Assembly (NCBI GenBank): GCA_038522945.1
Contig: JBCBJV010000003.1
Coordinates: 124,001-188,000 of the forward strand
DNA: 64,000 nucleotides
Reading direction: 5' to 3'
From: MED-G105 sp038522945
Lineage (GTDB): Bacteria; Pseudomonadota; Alphaproteobacteria; Caulobacterales; Parvularculaceae
Shown here one piece after another: positions 9,272 through 18,272 of this stretch. A model generated the notes under the pieces. The model was not told the DNA's origin. It saw nothing but the letters and a program-made list of their open reading frames with translations, and did not search any database. The position numbers and the translations under genes were made by a program. Every line of letters begins with the position of its first letter. Positions within the stretch are counted from its first letter, which is position 1.

Positions 9272-9661
9272 ATGGGATAGCTCCTATAAGTAGAATGAAA
9301 GGTTGAGACTCAACTTTGCTAACGCAACAAAAATCCAATTCTTCGTGCCGCAGCGCACAAAAATCAAGAGGGGTCAACAAAAACTAGAATTCTGTGCGAA
9401 ATTTGGAGGTGCGCGCAGGGATTGTCGCTCGCGCCGATTCGCGTGGATGGTCTTTTGGATGGGCCGATCCAGCTACGACACATTCGGCTGAACCGTGAGC
9501 AGCAGGGACGCGATCGGCAAGTGTTGTTTCGTATTCTCCAGAGCGGCCCTTCCAGGATCTTCACGAATTCAGGCCCCCGACCTACGCAGGCTGCCAGATT
9601 CAGGGCAGTTCTCGGTCTTAATCTGCCGTATCCAGATCAATAGCTGTCGCGGCGAGCTAGC
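9272..9661. other. 390-bp glnB-glnA intergenic region
   Basis: No gene can be supported here. The gap is much longer than the short spacer usually found between glnB and glnA, so it probably holds a glnA promoter and leader. I found no clear sigma-54 (TGGCAC-N5-TTGC) box or complete NtrC dyad by eye. A GTGC-N6-GCAC dyad near 9343-9356 has the reverse polarity to the NtrC site. Confidence 0.4.
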
Positions 9662-10000
9662 CTAGATCGCTTGATTGCCTGTTTCGCTTGTTCGAATACG
9701 GATTGCTTCTTCAACCGGAAGAATAAAGATCTTGCCGTCGCCAATGCGGCCAGAGTGGGCCGAGGTGGCAATAACTTCGGCTGCTTTTTCCACCATATCG
9801 TCTGGAAGGACGAGTTCGATTTTGATCTTGGGCAAGAAGTCGACAACGTATTCGGCACCGCGATAGAGTTCAGTGTGGCCTTTCTGTCGTCCAAAGCCGC
9901 GCACTTCGGTGACGGTCATCCCTTGCAGACCGATTTCCTGGAGTGCCTCTTTGACATCGTCGAGCTTAAACGGCTTTATGATTGCCTCGATTTTCTTCAT
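9662..10000 (-). CDS. glnB: nitrogen regulatory protein P-II
   Basis: A 112-aa P-II signal protein, a trimer that binds ATP/ADP and 2-oxoglutarate and reports nitrogen status to GlnD, GlnE and NtrB. The start MKKIEAIIKPFKLDDVKEAL is typical. The T-loop GRQKGHTELYRGAEYVVDF carries the uridylylated Tyr51, and SAHSGRIGDGKIF is the B-loop nucleotide site. ATG 10000 is chosen because GAAGG is about 9 nt upstream and all known homologues begin with MKK. The longer frame from 10081 adds unrelated residues. It is divergent from the NAD(P)H-hydrate repair gene, whose start is only about 60 bp away. Confidence 0.97.
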   Translation of the reverse strand: MKKIEAIIKPFKLDDVKEALQEIGLQGMTVTEVRGFGRQKGHTELYRGAEYVVDFLPKIKIELVLPDDMVEKAAEVIATSAHSGRIGDGKIFILPVEEAIRIRTSETGNQAI

Positions 10001-10059
10001 CGTTTGCCGCCTTCTTTGTAATTGACCTGAAACGCCAAGATCGGCCTGTGCGCCGGGGA

Positions 10060-11655
10060 GTGTCAACTCTGATCCCGCCATTCATTCTCCTGACCCCTGA
10101 GGAAATGCGCGAAGCTGAGGCCATCGCCATTGCTGGGGGCATTGCGTCAGCAGCGTTGATGGAACGCGCCGGGGGCACTGTTGCTGACCAGATTATCAAG
10201 GCCATGTCGGCGCGACCGGCCCTGGTTGCCTGTGGCCCTGGCAATAATGGCGGAGACGGGTTCGTTATCGCCCGGCGATTGAAGGATGCTGGCTGGCCGG
10301 TCCGAGTGGGTCTTTTCGGTAAGCGCGAGGCGCTCACTGGCGATCCTGCCATGATGGCGGACCTGTTCGACGGGAACATCGAACCACTCCAGCCCGCCTT
10401 GTTGGAAGGCACTGGCCTCGTAATCGATGCGCTTTTCGGGATCGGGCTATCCCGGCCCATCGAAGGCGAACTCGCAGATTTCGTGAAAGCCACGAACGCC
10501 CACGTGGCACCGGTGTTTGCAATTGATATCCCGAGCGGGATCGACGCAGGCAGCGGCGCTGTCCTTGGCGCTGCTGTGCGAGCAAATACAACATTCACAT
10601 TCGCTACCAAAAAACCGGGGCATCTCTTGTTTCCAGGACGCGCGTTTTGCGGTGGCACGGCGGTGGTCGACATCGACTTGCCAGCTGAAGCTGTGCGCCG
10701 GGTGGGGCCGAAGCTGGCGGAGAATGGCCCCGGACTTTGGGGCGGCGCGTTTCCGCGGCCACGATTTGATCAGCATAAATACGATCGCGGTCATGCGGCC
10801 GTCGTCGCGGGGCCGAAATACATGACAGGAGCTGCGCGGCTCGCAGCGCGCGGGGCGCTCCGGGCGGGGGCGGGCCTTGTCTCGATCTTTGCCGATGACG
10901 GGGCAGCTGACGTGATCGCGCCAGTCGTGACGTCTGTCATGGTGAAATTGACCCAAAAAGCCGAGGCAATCACTGAGGCTTTGGGAGATCAGCGATTTTC
11001 CGTGGCGCTGATTGGCCCAGGCCTTGGCGTTTCCGATGAGGCAAAACAGAAAGTCAACGCTGTCCTGGGGGCGCCGCAGCGCGTCGTGCTTGACGCCGAT
11101 GGCCTGAGTAATTTCGAAAGCACGGCTAACGAGTTGTTTGCTAGCTTATCCGTTCACGATGTAATAACGCCCCATGAAGGGGAGTTCTTCCGTCTGTTCC
11201 CTGACGAAAAACCAACAAGCGGCACACATTTCGATAAGCTGGCGTCTGCCCGACGCGCAGCGCAAAAGGCAGGCACAGTCATCGTCCTGAAAGGCGCCGA
11301 TACGGTGATCGCTAGCCCTGACGGGCGCACCGCGATAAATGGCAATGCACCTGCGGATCTGGCGACGGCCGGAGCAGGTGACGTGCTTGCGGGGTTCATC
11401 GCCGGGCTCATGGCGCAAGGCATGCCGACCTTTGAGGCGGCTTGTGCCGGTGTCTGGCTCCATGGCGGATGTGGACAAGTGGGCGGACCAGGCCTTATCG
11501 CGGAGGACTTACCGGATCTCCTTCCCCAGGTGCTCCGTGCCCTGATGGCCCCACCTAAAAAGCAACAAGAGACTGCTGCATCGAATGTCGCCGGGCACCC
11601 GGGTAATGGTGATGGTGGCAATCGTGATGCTGCACCAACTCAACATTTGAGCTGA
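10060..11655 (+). CDS. nnr: bifunctional NAD(P)H-hydrate epimerase / ADP-dependent dehydratase
   Basis: A 531-aa metabolite-repair enzyme that restores damaged NAD(P)H hydrates. The N-terminal epimerase part (about residues 1-215) has ALMERAG and the Rossmann-like CGPGNNGGDGFVIARRL. The C-terminal ribokinase-like dehydratase part has VVAGPKYMTGAARLAARGA, VLDADGLS, VITPHEGEF and the late NAPADLATAGAGDVLAG nucleotide and anion-hole motif. The frame stays open back to 9982, inside glnB, but GTG 10060 is the first sensible start outside glnB. GGGGAG lies too close to it to be a good Shine-Dalgarno, so the exact start is uncertain. The GNAT gene follows after 5 bp. Confidence 0.93.
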   Translation: MSTLIPPFILLTPEEMREAEAIAIAGGIASAALMERAGGTVADQIIKAMSARPALVACGPGNNGGDGFVIARRLKDAGWPVRVGLFGKREALTGDPAMMADLFDGNIEPLQPALLEGTGLVIDALFGIGLSRPIEGELADFVKATNAHVAPVFAIDIPSGIDAGSGAVLGAAVRANTTFTFATKKPGHLLFPGRAFCGGTAVVDIDLPAEAVRRVGPKLAENGPGLWGGAFPRPRFDQHKYDRGHAAVVAGPKYMTGAARLAARGALRAGAGLVSIFADDGAADVIAPVVTSVMVKLTQKAEAITEALGDQRFSVALIGPGLGVSDEAKQKVNAVLGAPQRVVLDADGLSNFESTANELFASLSVHDVITPHEGEFFRLFPDEKPTSGTHFDKLASARRAAQKAGTVIVLKGADTVIASPDGRTAINGNAPADLATAGAGDVLAGFIAGLMAQGMPTFEAACAGVWLHGGCGQVGGPGLIAEDLPDLLPQVLRALMAPPKKQQETAASNVAGHPGNGDGGNRDAAPTQHLS

Positions 11656-11660
11656 CCGCA

Positions 11661-12170
11661 ATGACCAACCTGCCTGATATCCGCGCTGCCGATGTCCGCG
11701 ATGCAGCTGCGATCAATCGGCTTTATAATCCTTTTATTCTGGAAACGCCCGTAACCTTCGAGACTGATCCCGTCGATGACAGTGCCCGCGCAGCGTGGAT
11801 CGAGGCGCTTCGCGCTGACGCCAAAACACCGGTCGTCGTTGCCGAACGGGAGGGCGAGATTGTTGGTCTTGCCAATGCGAGCCGGTTCGACCCGCGTCCC
11901 GGATATGATGTGTCGGTCAAAGTCTCAGTGTTTGTCGCTCCCGACCATCAAGGGCAGGGGATTGCCCGCAATCTGTATGCCCGCCTGTTCACGGATTTGC
12001 GCAAAGCCAAGCTCCATCGAGCATATGCTCTCATTGTTGAGCCCAATCCGGCGTCGGTTCGACTGCATGAATTCTTTGGATTTGAGCAGGTTGGCCGTCT
12101 CGATGAGGTGGGGTTCAAGTTCGGCGAGTACCATTCCGTTCTATGGTTTGAAAAAGCGGTGATGTCCTAG
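11661..12170 (+). CDS. GNAT N-acetyltransferase, phosphinothricin-acetyltransferase-like
   Basis: A 169-aa GNAT enzyme that should transfer acetyl from acetyl-CoA to an amine. The opening IRAADVRDAAAINRLYN, the NP/YE-type substrate stretch ETPVTFET, and acetyl-CoA motif A (VFVAPDHQGQGIARNLYARL) are those of the Pat/MddA subgroup, which acetylates phosphinothricin, methionine sulfone or sulfoximine. It follows nnr by 5 bp and is probably cotranscribed. Substrate preference cannot be settled from sequence; small amino-acid analogues are the usual ones. Confidence 0.87.
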   Translation: MTNLPDIRAADVRDAAAINRLYNPFILETPVTFETDPVDDSARAAWIEALRADAKTPVVVAEREGEIVGLANASRFDPRPGYDVSVKVSVFVAPDHQGQGIARNLYARLFTDLRKAKLHRAYALIVEPNPASVRLHEFFGFEQVGRLDEVGFKFGEYHSVLWFEKAVMS

Positions 12171-12384
12171 GGTCCAAACCCAACTAAAATGACCGGAAGC
12201 TACGGGCATTAGTTATCTCCCGCGGCTCGCCGAACGACCGTTGTGGGCGATGATAGGACGCTCGTGGAACATGGCGAACGGCTGGTATTGGCCCGTTTAT
12301 GTCGCTTGTGATTGCAATGTCGAGCGACTTAAATCGCCTCATATCCGTCGTTGCTGTTCGTTCGTATAGCTCTATGCAATTCAT

Positions 12385-13362
12385 CTATACGCAATCAGCA
12401 ATGCGCCTATTACGCCCATCGGTAAGGGCCCTGCATCCTTCGCCCAAGCTTACATCCAAAGCAGGTTGATGAATCATCAAATGACTTGCGCCGAACACAA
12501 CCAATACCGAATCGCCGTTCTGCAACTTTGAAATCACAAGCTCGTGCAGAAAAGCAGCGCGCGCTTTTGAAATCGCCGCGCCAATCGCGTTTGAACGAAA
12601 ACGTCCATCGGAGAGCGGCCCGGCCTCTTCGGTCGTAAAATCGGCCCCTAATGGCTTCGCATTGGTTTCGCTATACCAAACGCGCCAGTCCTTCAAGGAT
12701 GGCAACACATCGGCATCGAGCGCCAGTCTGCTCCGGTTCTTTTCCAGCTCTTCAGCGAGAAGCGCATCAATGCGCAGATCAGCGGCATCGTCGACCCGGC
12801 GCTCCCGGATCCACTGTGGTATGGATCTCAATGTGTAAAACCCAAGAATATCTGCGTCTGAAAAACCGGCGGCTGTAACGCGTAATTTAACGTCAGCGTC
12901 CTCTGGCTCGCCGCAGAATATCGTTGCTTCTTGTTTCAGCGCGCCGAGAATGGTTGGAACTATCTCGCCGCCCGACTGGAAACCGTCTTCCTCGGATGCA
13001 GCGGCCTCCTCTGCGTATTCAACAAGCCGTTGCGGGGTCGGCCCCCACGATGTCGGACAGCCTTCCACGATGACTATATCAAACTCGATGGCGGCGTACG
13101 CGTCTTCGATCAGACTGAAGGTAAAGCTGTCACTGCGGGTGGAGTGCTTGGCTCCCAACCACACGAGGTAGCCCGATCTAACTTGGTGGACGCTCGCGAA
13201 CGCGTCTTCTGGCTGCATATCCCTAAGCTCACTCGTAAACGCCGCCAGTGCCTCTGGTGCTGGCTCGAGCGGAGTGCTGGAGCATGCCGACAAAAAAATC
13301 AGAATTGCGGAAAAGAAACGCCGCAATCTCAGTTGGCGAATGCATCTTTGAGTGCGGATCAT
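12385..13362 (-). CDS. TraB/ChaN-like lipoprotein, function unknown
   Basis: A 325-aa predicted lipoprotein: a basic N-terminus, a hydrophobic stretch and lipobox LSAC with C27. The rest recalls the TraB/GumN and ChaN (haem-binding/EreA-like) superfamily. There is an early GAKH in a WLGAKHSTRSDSF setting, a strand ending in a conserved Glu (FDIVIVEG), and a late strand-plus-His, VLVVFGASHLM, which matches the GxxH signature that closes TraB domains. These residues may bind a metal. The match is by pattern only and the activity is unknown. Four cysteines beyond the lipobox could form disulfides in the periplasm. The gene stands alone, and the 214 bp before GNAT hold nothing I can support. Confidence 0.6.
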   Translation of the reverse strand: MIRTQRCIRQLRLRRFFSAILIFLSACSSTPLEPAPEALAAFTSELRDMQPEDAFASVHQVRSGYLVWLGAKHSTRSDSFTFSLIEDAYAAIEFDIVIVEGCPTSWGPTPQRLVEYAEEAAASEEDGFQSGGEIVPTILGALKQEATIFCGEPEDADVKLRVTAAGFSDADILGFYTLRSIPQWIRERRVDDAADLRIDALLAEELEKNRSRLALDADVLPSLKDWRVWYSETNAKPLGADFTTEEAGPLSDGRFRSNAIGAAISKARAAFLHELVISKLQNGDSVLVVFGASHLMIHQPALDVSLGEGCRALTDGRNRRIADCV

Positions 13363-13793
13363 AGATTACCTTCAGATATCTCGGAATGGTGCAAACATAT
13401 TTTTGGACAGCTACTTCAGCGTTACAAGTGTCTTATTCCTCCGCAACCCGGTCGCTAAGTTTTTCAAGGAGCCGGGCCGTTATTGGCGAATTCCCGCCAA
13501 AGTCCCAGCGACCGTTTTGGGGCGGCTAGAGCCGCCCAACCGTCGGTTGCTCTTGCGCCATGGCAAGCGTCGCGGGTGGCGGTTGAGGGGTGAGCCCAGC
13601 CAGCTGCCAACCATCTTATTGAGTATTTGCTCTAGGGGGTTCGGCTTCTGTGCCGACCGGCGAGCTCGATTGCGAATTCTGGGAGCGATTTATCGGCCAA
13701 CCCGCTCGACACGCGTGATTTGTCTGGTATAGAAGCGCGCTTCGGCGAGACGGGCCCCCAGGAGGGGCCCCGTTTGTCGTTGATCCTTTGACT
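13363..13793. other. 431-bp region upstream of tRNA-Leu
   Basis: No protein gene is supported. A GC-rich imperfect hairpin (about 13749-13772, ACGGGCCCC...GGGGCCCCGT) is followed by a short T-containing stretch just before the tRNA and may be a processing or termination structure. A further inverted repeat, GGGCGGCTAGAGCCGCCC, is near 13515-13532. I looked for 6S and SRP RNA signatures and saw none. Confidence 0.4.
13706..13733 (+). promoter_or_regulatory. candidate promoter of tRNA-Leu
   Basis: TCGACA (13706-13711) and TATAGA (13728-13733), 16 bp apart, resemble alphaproteobacterial -35 and -10 elements. They lie 60 bp upstream of the tRNA on its strand. Confidence 0.35.
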
Positions 13794-13878
13794 GCGGATG
13801 TGGCGGAACTGGTAGACGCACCAGATTTAGGTTCTGGCGCCGCGAGGCGTGGAGGTTCGAGTCCTCTCATCCGCACCA
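13794..13878 (+). tRNA. tRNA-Leu (anticodon TAG)
   Basis: A class II tRNA of 85 nt including encoded CCA. The acceptor arms GCGGATG (13794-13800) and CATCCGC (13868-13874) pair perfectly. The anticodon stem CCAGA/TCTGG closes the loop TTTAGGT, giving anticodon TAG. A long variable arm and the T-loop TTCGAGT follow. It reads leucine CUA and related codons. The trigger-factor gene begins 31 nt downstream. Confidence 0.96.
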
Positions 13879-13909
13879 ATTTACGTTGAGCTGGAAGGCC
13901 GGGAAACCG

Positions 13910-15274
13910 ATGGAAGTTGTTGAAAAGAGTGCAGAAGGGCTGAAGCGGACGTTTACGGTGAAAGTGCCGGCCGCCGAGCTCGACGAAAAACTGGTCAAAA
14001 AGCTGGAAGGCATGAAAGGCCAAGTGCACCTGAAAGGTTTCCGTAAGGGCAAGGCACCTGTCTCTTACCTTAAGAAGATGTACGGCAAGGGCATGATGGG
14101 CGAGATCGTCCAGGAGATCGTCAATGAAACGGCGATGAAGGCCTTCACCGACCGGGATTTGCGCCCCGCTCAGACGCCGAGCCCGCAGTTTGATGGGGAT
14201 ATGGAAAAGGTCGTCAGTGGTGACGCGGACCTGGAGTACGAAGTTCACGCAGAGATCCTGCCGGATATCGAGCCCATGGACGTGTCGACCCTGGAGCTGA
14301 CGCGGCCCGTTGCTGAAGTATCTGACGCCGATATCGATGAGGCCATCAGCCGGCTCGTTGAAAACAACAAGGACTATGTGGCCAAGGATGACGGTACCGC
14401 CGCCGAAGACGGTGACCAGCTGTTGATCGATTTTGTCGGTAAAATCGACGGTGAAGCTTTTGAAGGCGGGGCAGGCGAGAACCATCCGCTCGTGCTGGGA
14501 TCTGACGCCTTCATTCCAGGTTTTGAAGAACAGCTTGTTGGCACCAAGAAGGGCGATGAACTCGACGTCAAAGTGACGTTCCCGGAGGAATACCGGGCCG
14601 GGGACCTTGCAGGCAAAGAAGCCGTGTTCGAGGTGCATGTGCACGAGATCAATGTCGCCAAAGACCCTGAGATCAATGATGAGTTTGCCTCCAAACTGGG
14701 CCTTGAAAATCTTGAAGACCTGAAGACCCGTCTGAAAGAACGCCTGGAAGACGACTTCAAGCTGCTCTCCCGCGGCCACGTGAAACGGCTGTTGCTGGAC
14801 AAGTTGGACGAAGCCCATACCGTGGAGCTGCCGGACAGCATGGTCGATATCGAGTTCCAACAAGTCTGGCGTCAGGTGGAAAATGCCGAGCGCGACGAAG
14901 AAGACAAAGAAAAGTCCGAAGACGAGCTGAAAGCAGAGTATCGCACGATTGCCGAGCGTCGGGTACGGCTCGGATTGGTTCTCGCTGAAATTGGCAAACG
15001 GGCAGATGTCCAAGTGCCAAGCGAAGAGCTTCAGCGGGCCATTCAGGAGCAGGCGATCCGCGAAGCTCAAATGTTGCAAATGCAGGGTCAGGAAGTGAAC
15101 CCGTCACAGGTTCTGGAGTTCTATAAGAGCAATCCAGATGCCATCGCTCAGATCCGCGCGCCTCTCTTTGAGGAGAAGGTCGTCGATTATGTGATCGAAC
15201 GCGCCACGGTGACCGACGAGACCGTCAGCAAAGACGAGCTGATGGAAGACCCGAAAGGCCTGGACGAGCTCTAG
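13910..15274 (+). CDS. tig: trigger factor (ribosome-associated chaperone, PPIase)
   Basis: A 454-aa trigger factor. The N-terminal ribosome-binding domain (residues 1-110) contains the signature GFRKGKAP. The central FKBP-type prolyl isomerase domain starts at EDGDQLLIDFVGKIDGEAFEGG (about residues 160-245). The C-terminal helical chaperone arms follow. It binds at the tunnel exit and helps nascent chains fold. ATG 13910 is preferred over an in-frame TTG at 13886 because it has GGGAA 6 nt upstream and homologues begin MEVVEKS. It opens the tig-clpP-clpX-lon-hup series. The tail is Asp/Glu rich, as in relatives. A 487-codon antisense frame across it is a shadow. Confidence 0.97.
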   Translation: MEVVEKSAEGLKRTFTVKVPAAELDEKLVKKLEGMKGQVHLKGFRKGKAPVSYLKKMYGKGMMGEIVQEIVNETAMKAFTDRDLRPAQTPSPQFDGDMEKVVSGDADLEYEVHAEILPDIEPMDVSTLELTRPVAEVSDADIDEAISRLVENNKDYVAKDDGTAAEDGDQLLIDFVGKIDGEAFEGGAGENHPLVLGSDAFIPGFEEQLVGTKKGDELDVKVTFPEEYRAGDLAGKEAVFEVHVHEINVAKDPEINDEFASKLGLENLEDLKTRLKERLEDDFKLLSRGHVKRLLLDKLDEAHTVELPDSMVDIEFQQVWRQVENAERDEEDKEKSEDELKAEYRTIAERRVRLGLVLAEIGKRADVQVPSEELQRAIQEQAIREAQMLQMQGQEVNPSQVLEFYKSNPDAIAQIRAPLFEEKVVDYVIERATVTDETVSKDELMEDPKGLDEL

Positions 15275-15657
15275 GCCCTCCGCTCGTTTTTTGGGGCGAT
15301 GCGCCCCGTTCCGGGACAGTTTGCATTGCCATGCCACCTTGCTGGTGCGTGAGGTTCCTGCATGAGGCGAGTTTTGAGACGGGACTCCGTGTCAGCGCCT
15401 TACGGTCTGTTGGTTTGTCGCTTGTTTTCCCCAGCTTTCTAGGGTGGGCAAAATCGTCAAGGTTTTGAAAACCCCTTGCTATTCAAAGAGAATAACGCTC
15501 GCTTAAGCGTCGTCGCCTAGGCTGTGACGAACGGCAATGCGCGCAAGGGTTTCCTTTTCGCTTGGCACCCCCATGTTAAGGCCTTGTTCACCAAAACGCT
15601 GGTGTGCACATGCCATGGCTTATCGGGTTGTCAGCGGCCACAACGACAGAGAGATGA
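15275..15657. other. 383-bp tig-clpP intergenic region
   Basis: No gene is supported. A short hairpin (GGGGCG-ATG-CGCCCC, 15292-15306) follows tig but has no T tract. A palindromic GGTTTTGAAAACC is at 15462-15474. The region probably carries the clpP promoter; I could not identify a convincing heat-shock (RpoH) pair. Confidence 0.35.
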
Positions 15658-16284
15658 ATGAAAGATCCCAACGACATTTATATGAATACCCTCGTTCCCA
15701 TGGTGGTCGAACAGACTAGCCGAGGGGAGCGCGCATTTGACATTTATTCCCGCCTCCTCAAGGAGCGGATCATCTTCCTGTCAGGGCCGGTTCATGACGG
15801 GGTTTCCACCCTGATCGTCGCTCAACTTTTGTATCTGGAAGCAGAGAACCCAAAGAAGGAAATTTCCTTTTATATCAATTCCCCAGGGGGCTCAGTGTCA
15901 GCGGGCCTGGCGATGTATGACACCATGCAGTTCATTCGTCCGGCGGTTTCGACTATGGTGACAGGGATGGCGGCGTCTATGGGCTCGCTGCTGCTGGCAG
16001 CTGGTGCCAAAGACATGCGTTTTTCTCTGCCGAATTCCAGGATCATGGTTCACCAGCCGTCCGGTGGCTTCCAGGGCCAAGCGTCCGATATTGAACGGCA
16101 TGCTCAGGATATCATCAAGATTAAGCGCCGGTTGAACGAGATTTACGTCCATCACACCGGTCAGCCCTACGAAACGATTGAGCGGACCTTGGATCGCGAC
16201 CATTTCATGTCCCCGCAAGAAGCGCTTGATTTCGGTCTGGTGGATCAGGTGATTGAGAAACGTGAGCAGCCTGAAGAAGAGTAG
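15658..16284 (+). CDS. clpP: ATP-dependent Clp protease proteolytic subunit
   Basis: A 208-aa serine protease that forms the barrel of ClpXP and ClpAP. The catalytic Ser107 is in GMAASMGS, His132 is in RIMVHQPSGG and the Asp is in LDRDHFMS near residue 181. The start MKDPNDIYMNTLVPMVVEQT agrees with alphaproteobacterial ClpP; ATG 15658 has GAGAG closely upstream. It is followed after 359 bp by clpX, so the two may be separately as well as jointly transcribed. In alphaproteobacteria ClpXP degrades cell-cycle regulators such as CtrA. Confidence 0.97.
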   Translation: MKDPNDIYMNTLVPMVVEQTSRGERAFDIYSRLLKERIIFLSGPVHDGVSTLIVAQLLYLEAENPKKEISFYINSPGGSVSAGLAMYDTMQFIRPAVSTMVTGMAASMGSLLLAAGAKDMRFSLPNSRIMVHQPSGGFQGQASDIERHAQDIIKIKRRLNEIYVHHTGQPYETIERTLDRDHFMSPQEALDFGLVDQVIEKREQPEEE

Positions 16285-16643
16285 GTATTGGGTCTCTGGC
16301 CCTGACAGAGAGTAACTATTCGTTGATCAGACTTACCAGTCGCCCCGCCAGGGCCCATTTTGAGGGAAGCTTGATTGGCGGTGCCGGAGTGTGGTCAAGT
16401 ACCGGAAGTCGTACCGCGCGGTGGCGCAAATCGTGCAGCGGTTGCGAACCGGGAGACACATAAGGTGATAGGTGCAGTGCGAAACCGCGTAGTATCTATC
16501 ATTCAACCGGTTGGATCTGGTCATGTCCGGGTCCAGGGTCCTTTGGGTCAGCGGCCATAATGGCCGGCAGCCTGCGGGGTCGGCGGAATGACAAGCGACG
16601 TCAGGCTTTGTGCCATGGCGGTCGCCGATAAGGAGTGAAATGC
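16285..16643. other. 359-bp clpP-clpX intergenic region
   Basis: No gene is supported. A small inverted repeat TCTCTG/CAGAGA (about 16292-16310) follows clpP without a T tract. Short frames here have no coding features. It likely contains a clpX promoter. Confidence 0.35.
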
Positions 16644-17939
16644 GTGAGCAAGGTTGGGAATAACGGAAAAAACAGCGGTGGCGGCGACGGCAAGAACACC
16701 CTCTACTGCTCTTTCTGCGGGAAGAGCCAGCACGAGGTGCGCAAGCTCATCGCGGGCCCGACTGTCTTTATTTGCGACGAATGCGTTGAACTCTGCATGG
16801 ACATCATCCGCGAAGAGTCCAAGTCCTCGCTTGTCAAAGCTGGCGACGGGGTGCCTTCGCCTCAGCAGATTAACAAAGTTCTTGATGATTATGTGATCGG
16901 CCAAAAGCACGCCAAGCGCGTTTTGTCTGTTGCCGTCCACAATCACTACAAGCGCCTGAACCACGCCAACAAGAGCAACGACGTCGAACTGGCGAAGTCA
17001 AACATTCTGTTGGTGGGCCCGACCGGGTCCGGCAAAACGCTCCTTGCCCAAACGTTAGCGCGCATTCTGGATGTGCCATTTACCATGGCAGATGCGACGA
17101 CCCTCACTGAAGCTGGTTATGTGGGCGAGGACGTTGAGAACATCATTCTGAAGCTTCTTCAGTCTGCAGACTATAATGTTGAACGCGCCCAGCGCGGTAT
17201 CGTTTATATTGACGAAGTCGACAAGATCAGCCGTAAGTCAGACAACCCATCTATTACGCGTGACGTCTCCGGCGAAGGCGTTCAGCAGGCTCTCTTGAAG
17301 ATTATGGAAGGCACTGTCGCGTCAGTGCCGCCGCAAGGTGGTCGGAAACATCCGCAGCAGGAGTTTCTGCAAGTTGATACAACGAACATCCTGTTCATTG
17401 TTGGTGGTGCTTTTGCAGGCCTTGAGAAAGTTATTGGTGCCCGCGGCCAAGGCCAGTCGATTGGCTTTGGCGCGGAGATTAAATCCCCAGATGATCGCCG
17501 GGTCGGCGAAATCCTCCGCGAGGTCGAGCCTGAGGATCTTCTAAAGTTTGGTCTGATCCCTGAATTTGTTGGTCGTCTTCCGGTGATTGCAACCCTGGAA
17601 GACCTGGACGATGAAGCACTCATCCAGATCCTCACCACACCGAAGAATGCGCTCGTCAAGCAGTATCAGCGTCTGTTCGAGATGGAAGATGTGAAACTGA
17701 CGTTTACGGACGATGCCAAGGCGGCAATTGCCAAGAAGGCAATCGCGCGCAAGACCGGGGCGCGGGGTCTGCGGTCCATCATGGAAGGCATCCTCTTAGA
17801 CTCCATGTTCGATCTGCCAACCCTGGAAGGCGTTGCCGAAGTCGTCGTCAATGGCGAGGTGGTCGAGGGCAATGCCAAGCCGCTTCTCATCTATGAAGAC
17901 AAGCCGGCCGAACAAGTGGAAGCCGACGCCAGCGCGTAG
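16644..17939 (+). CDS. clpX: ATP-dependent Clp protease ATP-binding subunit ClpX
   Basis: A 431-aa AAA+ unfoldase. The N-terminal C4 zinc finger (LYCSFCGK ... FICDECVELC) recognises substrates and adaptors. The ATPase has Walker A GPTGSGKT, Walker B VYIDEVDK and the sensor-2 region TGARGLRSI. The pore loop and the IGF-type ClpP-docking loop region are present (GQSIGFGAEI stretch). The GTG at 16644 is chosen because AGGAG (16631-16635) is 8 nt upstream; an in-frame GTG at 16635 overlaps that Shine-Dalgarno. It unfolds tagged proteins and feeds them to ClpP, encoded just upstream. Confidence 0.97.
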   Translation: MSKVGNNGKNSGGGDGKNTLYCSFCGKSQHEVRKLIAGPTVFICDECVELCMDIIREESKSSLVKAGDGVPSPQQINKVLDDYVIGQKHAKRVLSVAVHNHYKRLNHANKSNDVELAKSNILLVGPTGSGKTLLAQTLARILDVPFTMADATTLTEAGYVGEDVENIILKLLQSADYNVERAQRGIVYIDEVDKISRKSDNPSITRDVSGEGVQQALLKIMEGTVASVPPQGGRKHPQQEFLQVDTTNILFIVGGAFAGLEKVIGARGQGQSIGFGAEIKSPDDRRVGEILREVEPEDLLKFGLIPEFVGRLPVIATLEDLDDEALIQILTTPKNALVKQYQRLFEMEDVKLTFTDDAKAAIAKKAIARKTGARGLRSIMEGILLDSMFDLPTLEGVAEVVVNGEVVEGNAKPLLIYEDKPAEQVEADASA

Positions 17940-17989
17940 GTCGGCGTCACACATTTGTTATCCCGTCCTGAACGGAAATAAAGAAATTG

Positions 17990-18019
17990 AAGGGCGCCCC
18001 ATGTGGGCGCCTTTTTTTT
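17990..18019 (+). terminator. intrinsic terminator of clpX
   Basis: The inverted repeat GGCGCCC/GGGCGCC is followed by eight T residues (18012-18019). It lies about 50 nt after the clpX stop, a classic Rho-independent terminator that separates clpX from lon. Confidence 0.92.
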
Positions 18020-18172
18020 GTGGGTCGGTCCGGCCATTTGGAGACTATTTTCATGCAAGCACGCGATTTCTGGCTCGCAGGTAGTGAGAAAACGGGAAAA
18101 CTTAGCGGTTGAAACCCGATGCGCAAGCGCCACATAGCAAGAACCTGTCGCCATTTGGATAAAGGGCGTTTG

Positions 18173-18202
18173 CTTGGTCTCGCCATTTTCGCGATGATAT
18201 AG
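18173..18202 (+). promoter_or_regulatory. possible lon promoter with RpoH-like elements
   Basis: CTTG at 18173-18176 and GATATA near 18196-18201 lie about 70 bp before the lon start. CTTG is the hallmark of the alphaproteobacterial heat-shock -35 box, and lon is commonly heat-shock controlled, but the -10 match is poor. Confidence 0.22.
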
Positions 18203-18272
18203 GCAGAATCACGCCGGGGCAGGCCAGTCTGAGAGGGTGCCATCCTGGGCCCTTTAGTTTCGAGGAAATTTC

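Noticed and set aside
9343..9356. GTGC-N6-GCAC dyad before glnA as an NtrC site
   Set aside because: NtrC sites have the opposite polarity (GCAC...GTGC), and no sigma-54 promoter was seen nearby.
12171..12384. Similar words (GGTCCA, GACTTAA-TCGC, GCGATGAT) in this gap and at 37806-37990, possibly a dispersed repeat
   Set aside because: The words occur in a different order in the two places and the sequence between does not align, so chance similarity is more likely.
13440..13740. Possible 6S or SRP RNA upstream of tRNA-Leu
   Set aside because: Neither the 6S open-bubble architecture nor the SRP GGAAGGAAGCAG-type core is present.
13616..15079. A 487-codon open frame on the minus strand over trigger factor
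   Set aside because: It is exactly antisense to tig, has no family resemblance and starts without a ribosome site; long antisense frames are common opposite GC-biased genes.
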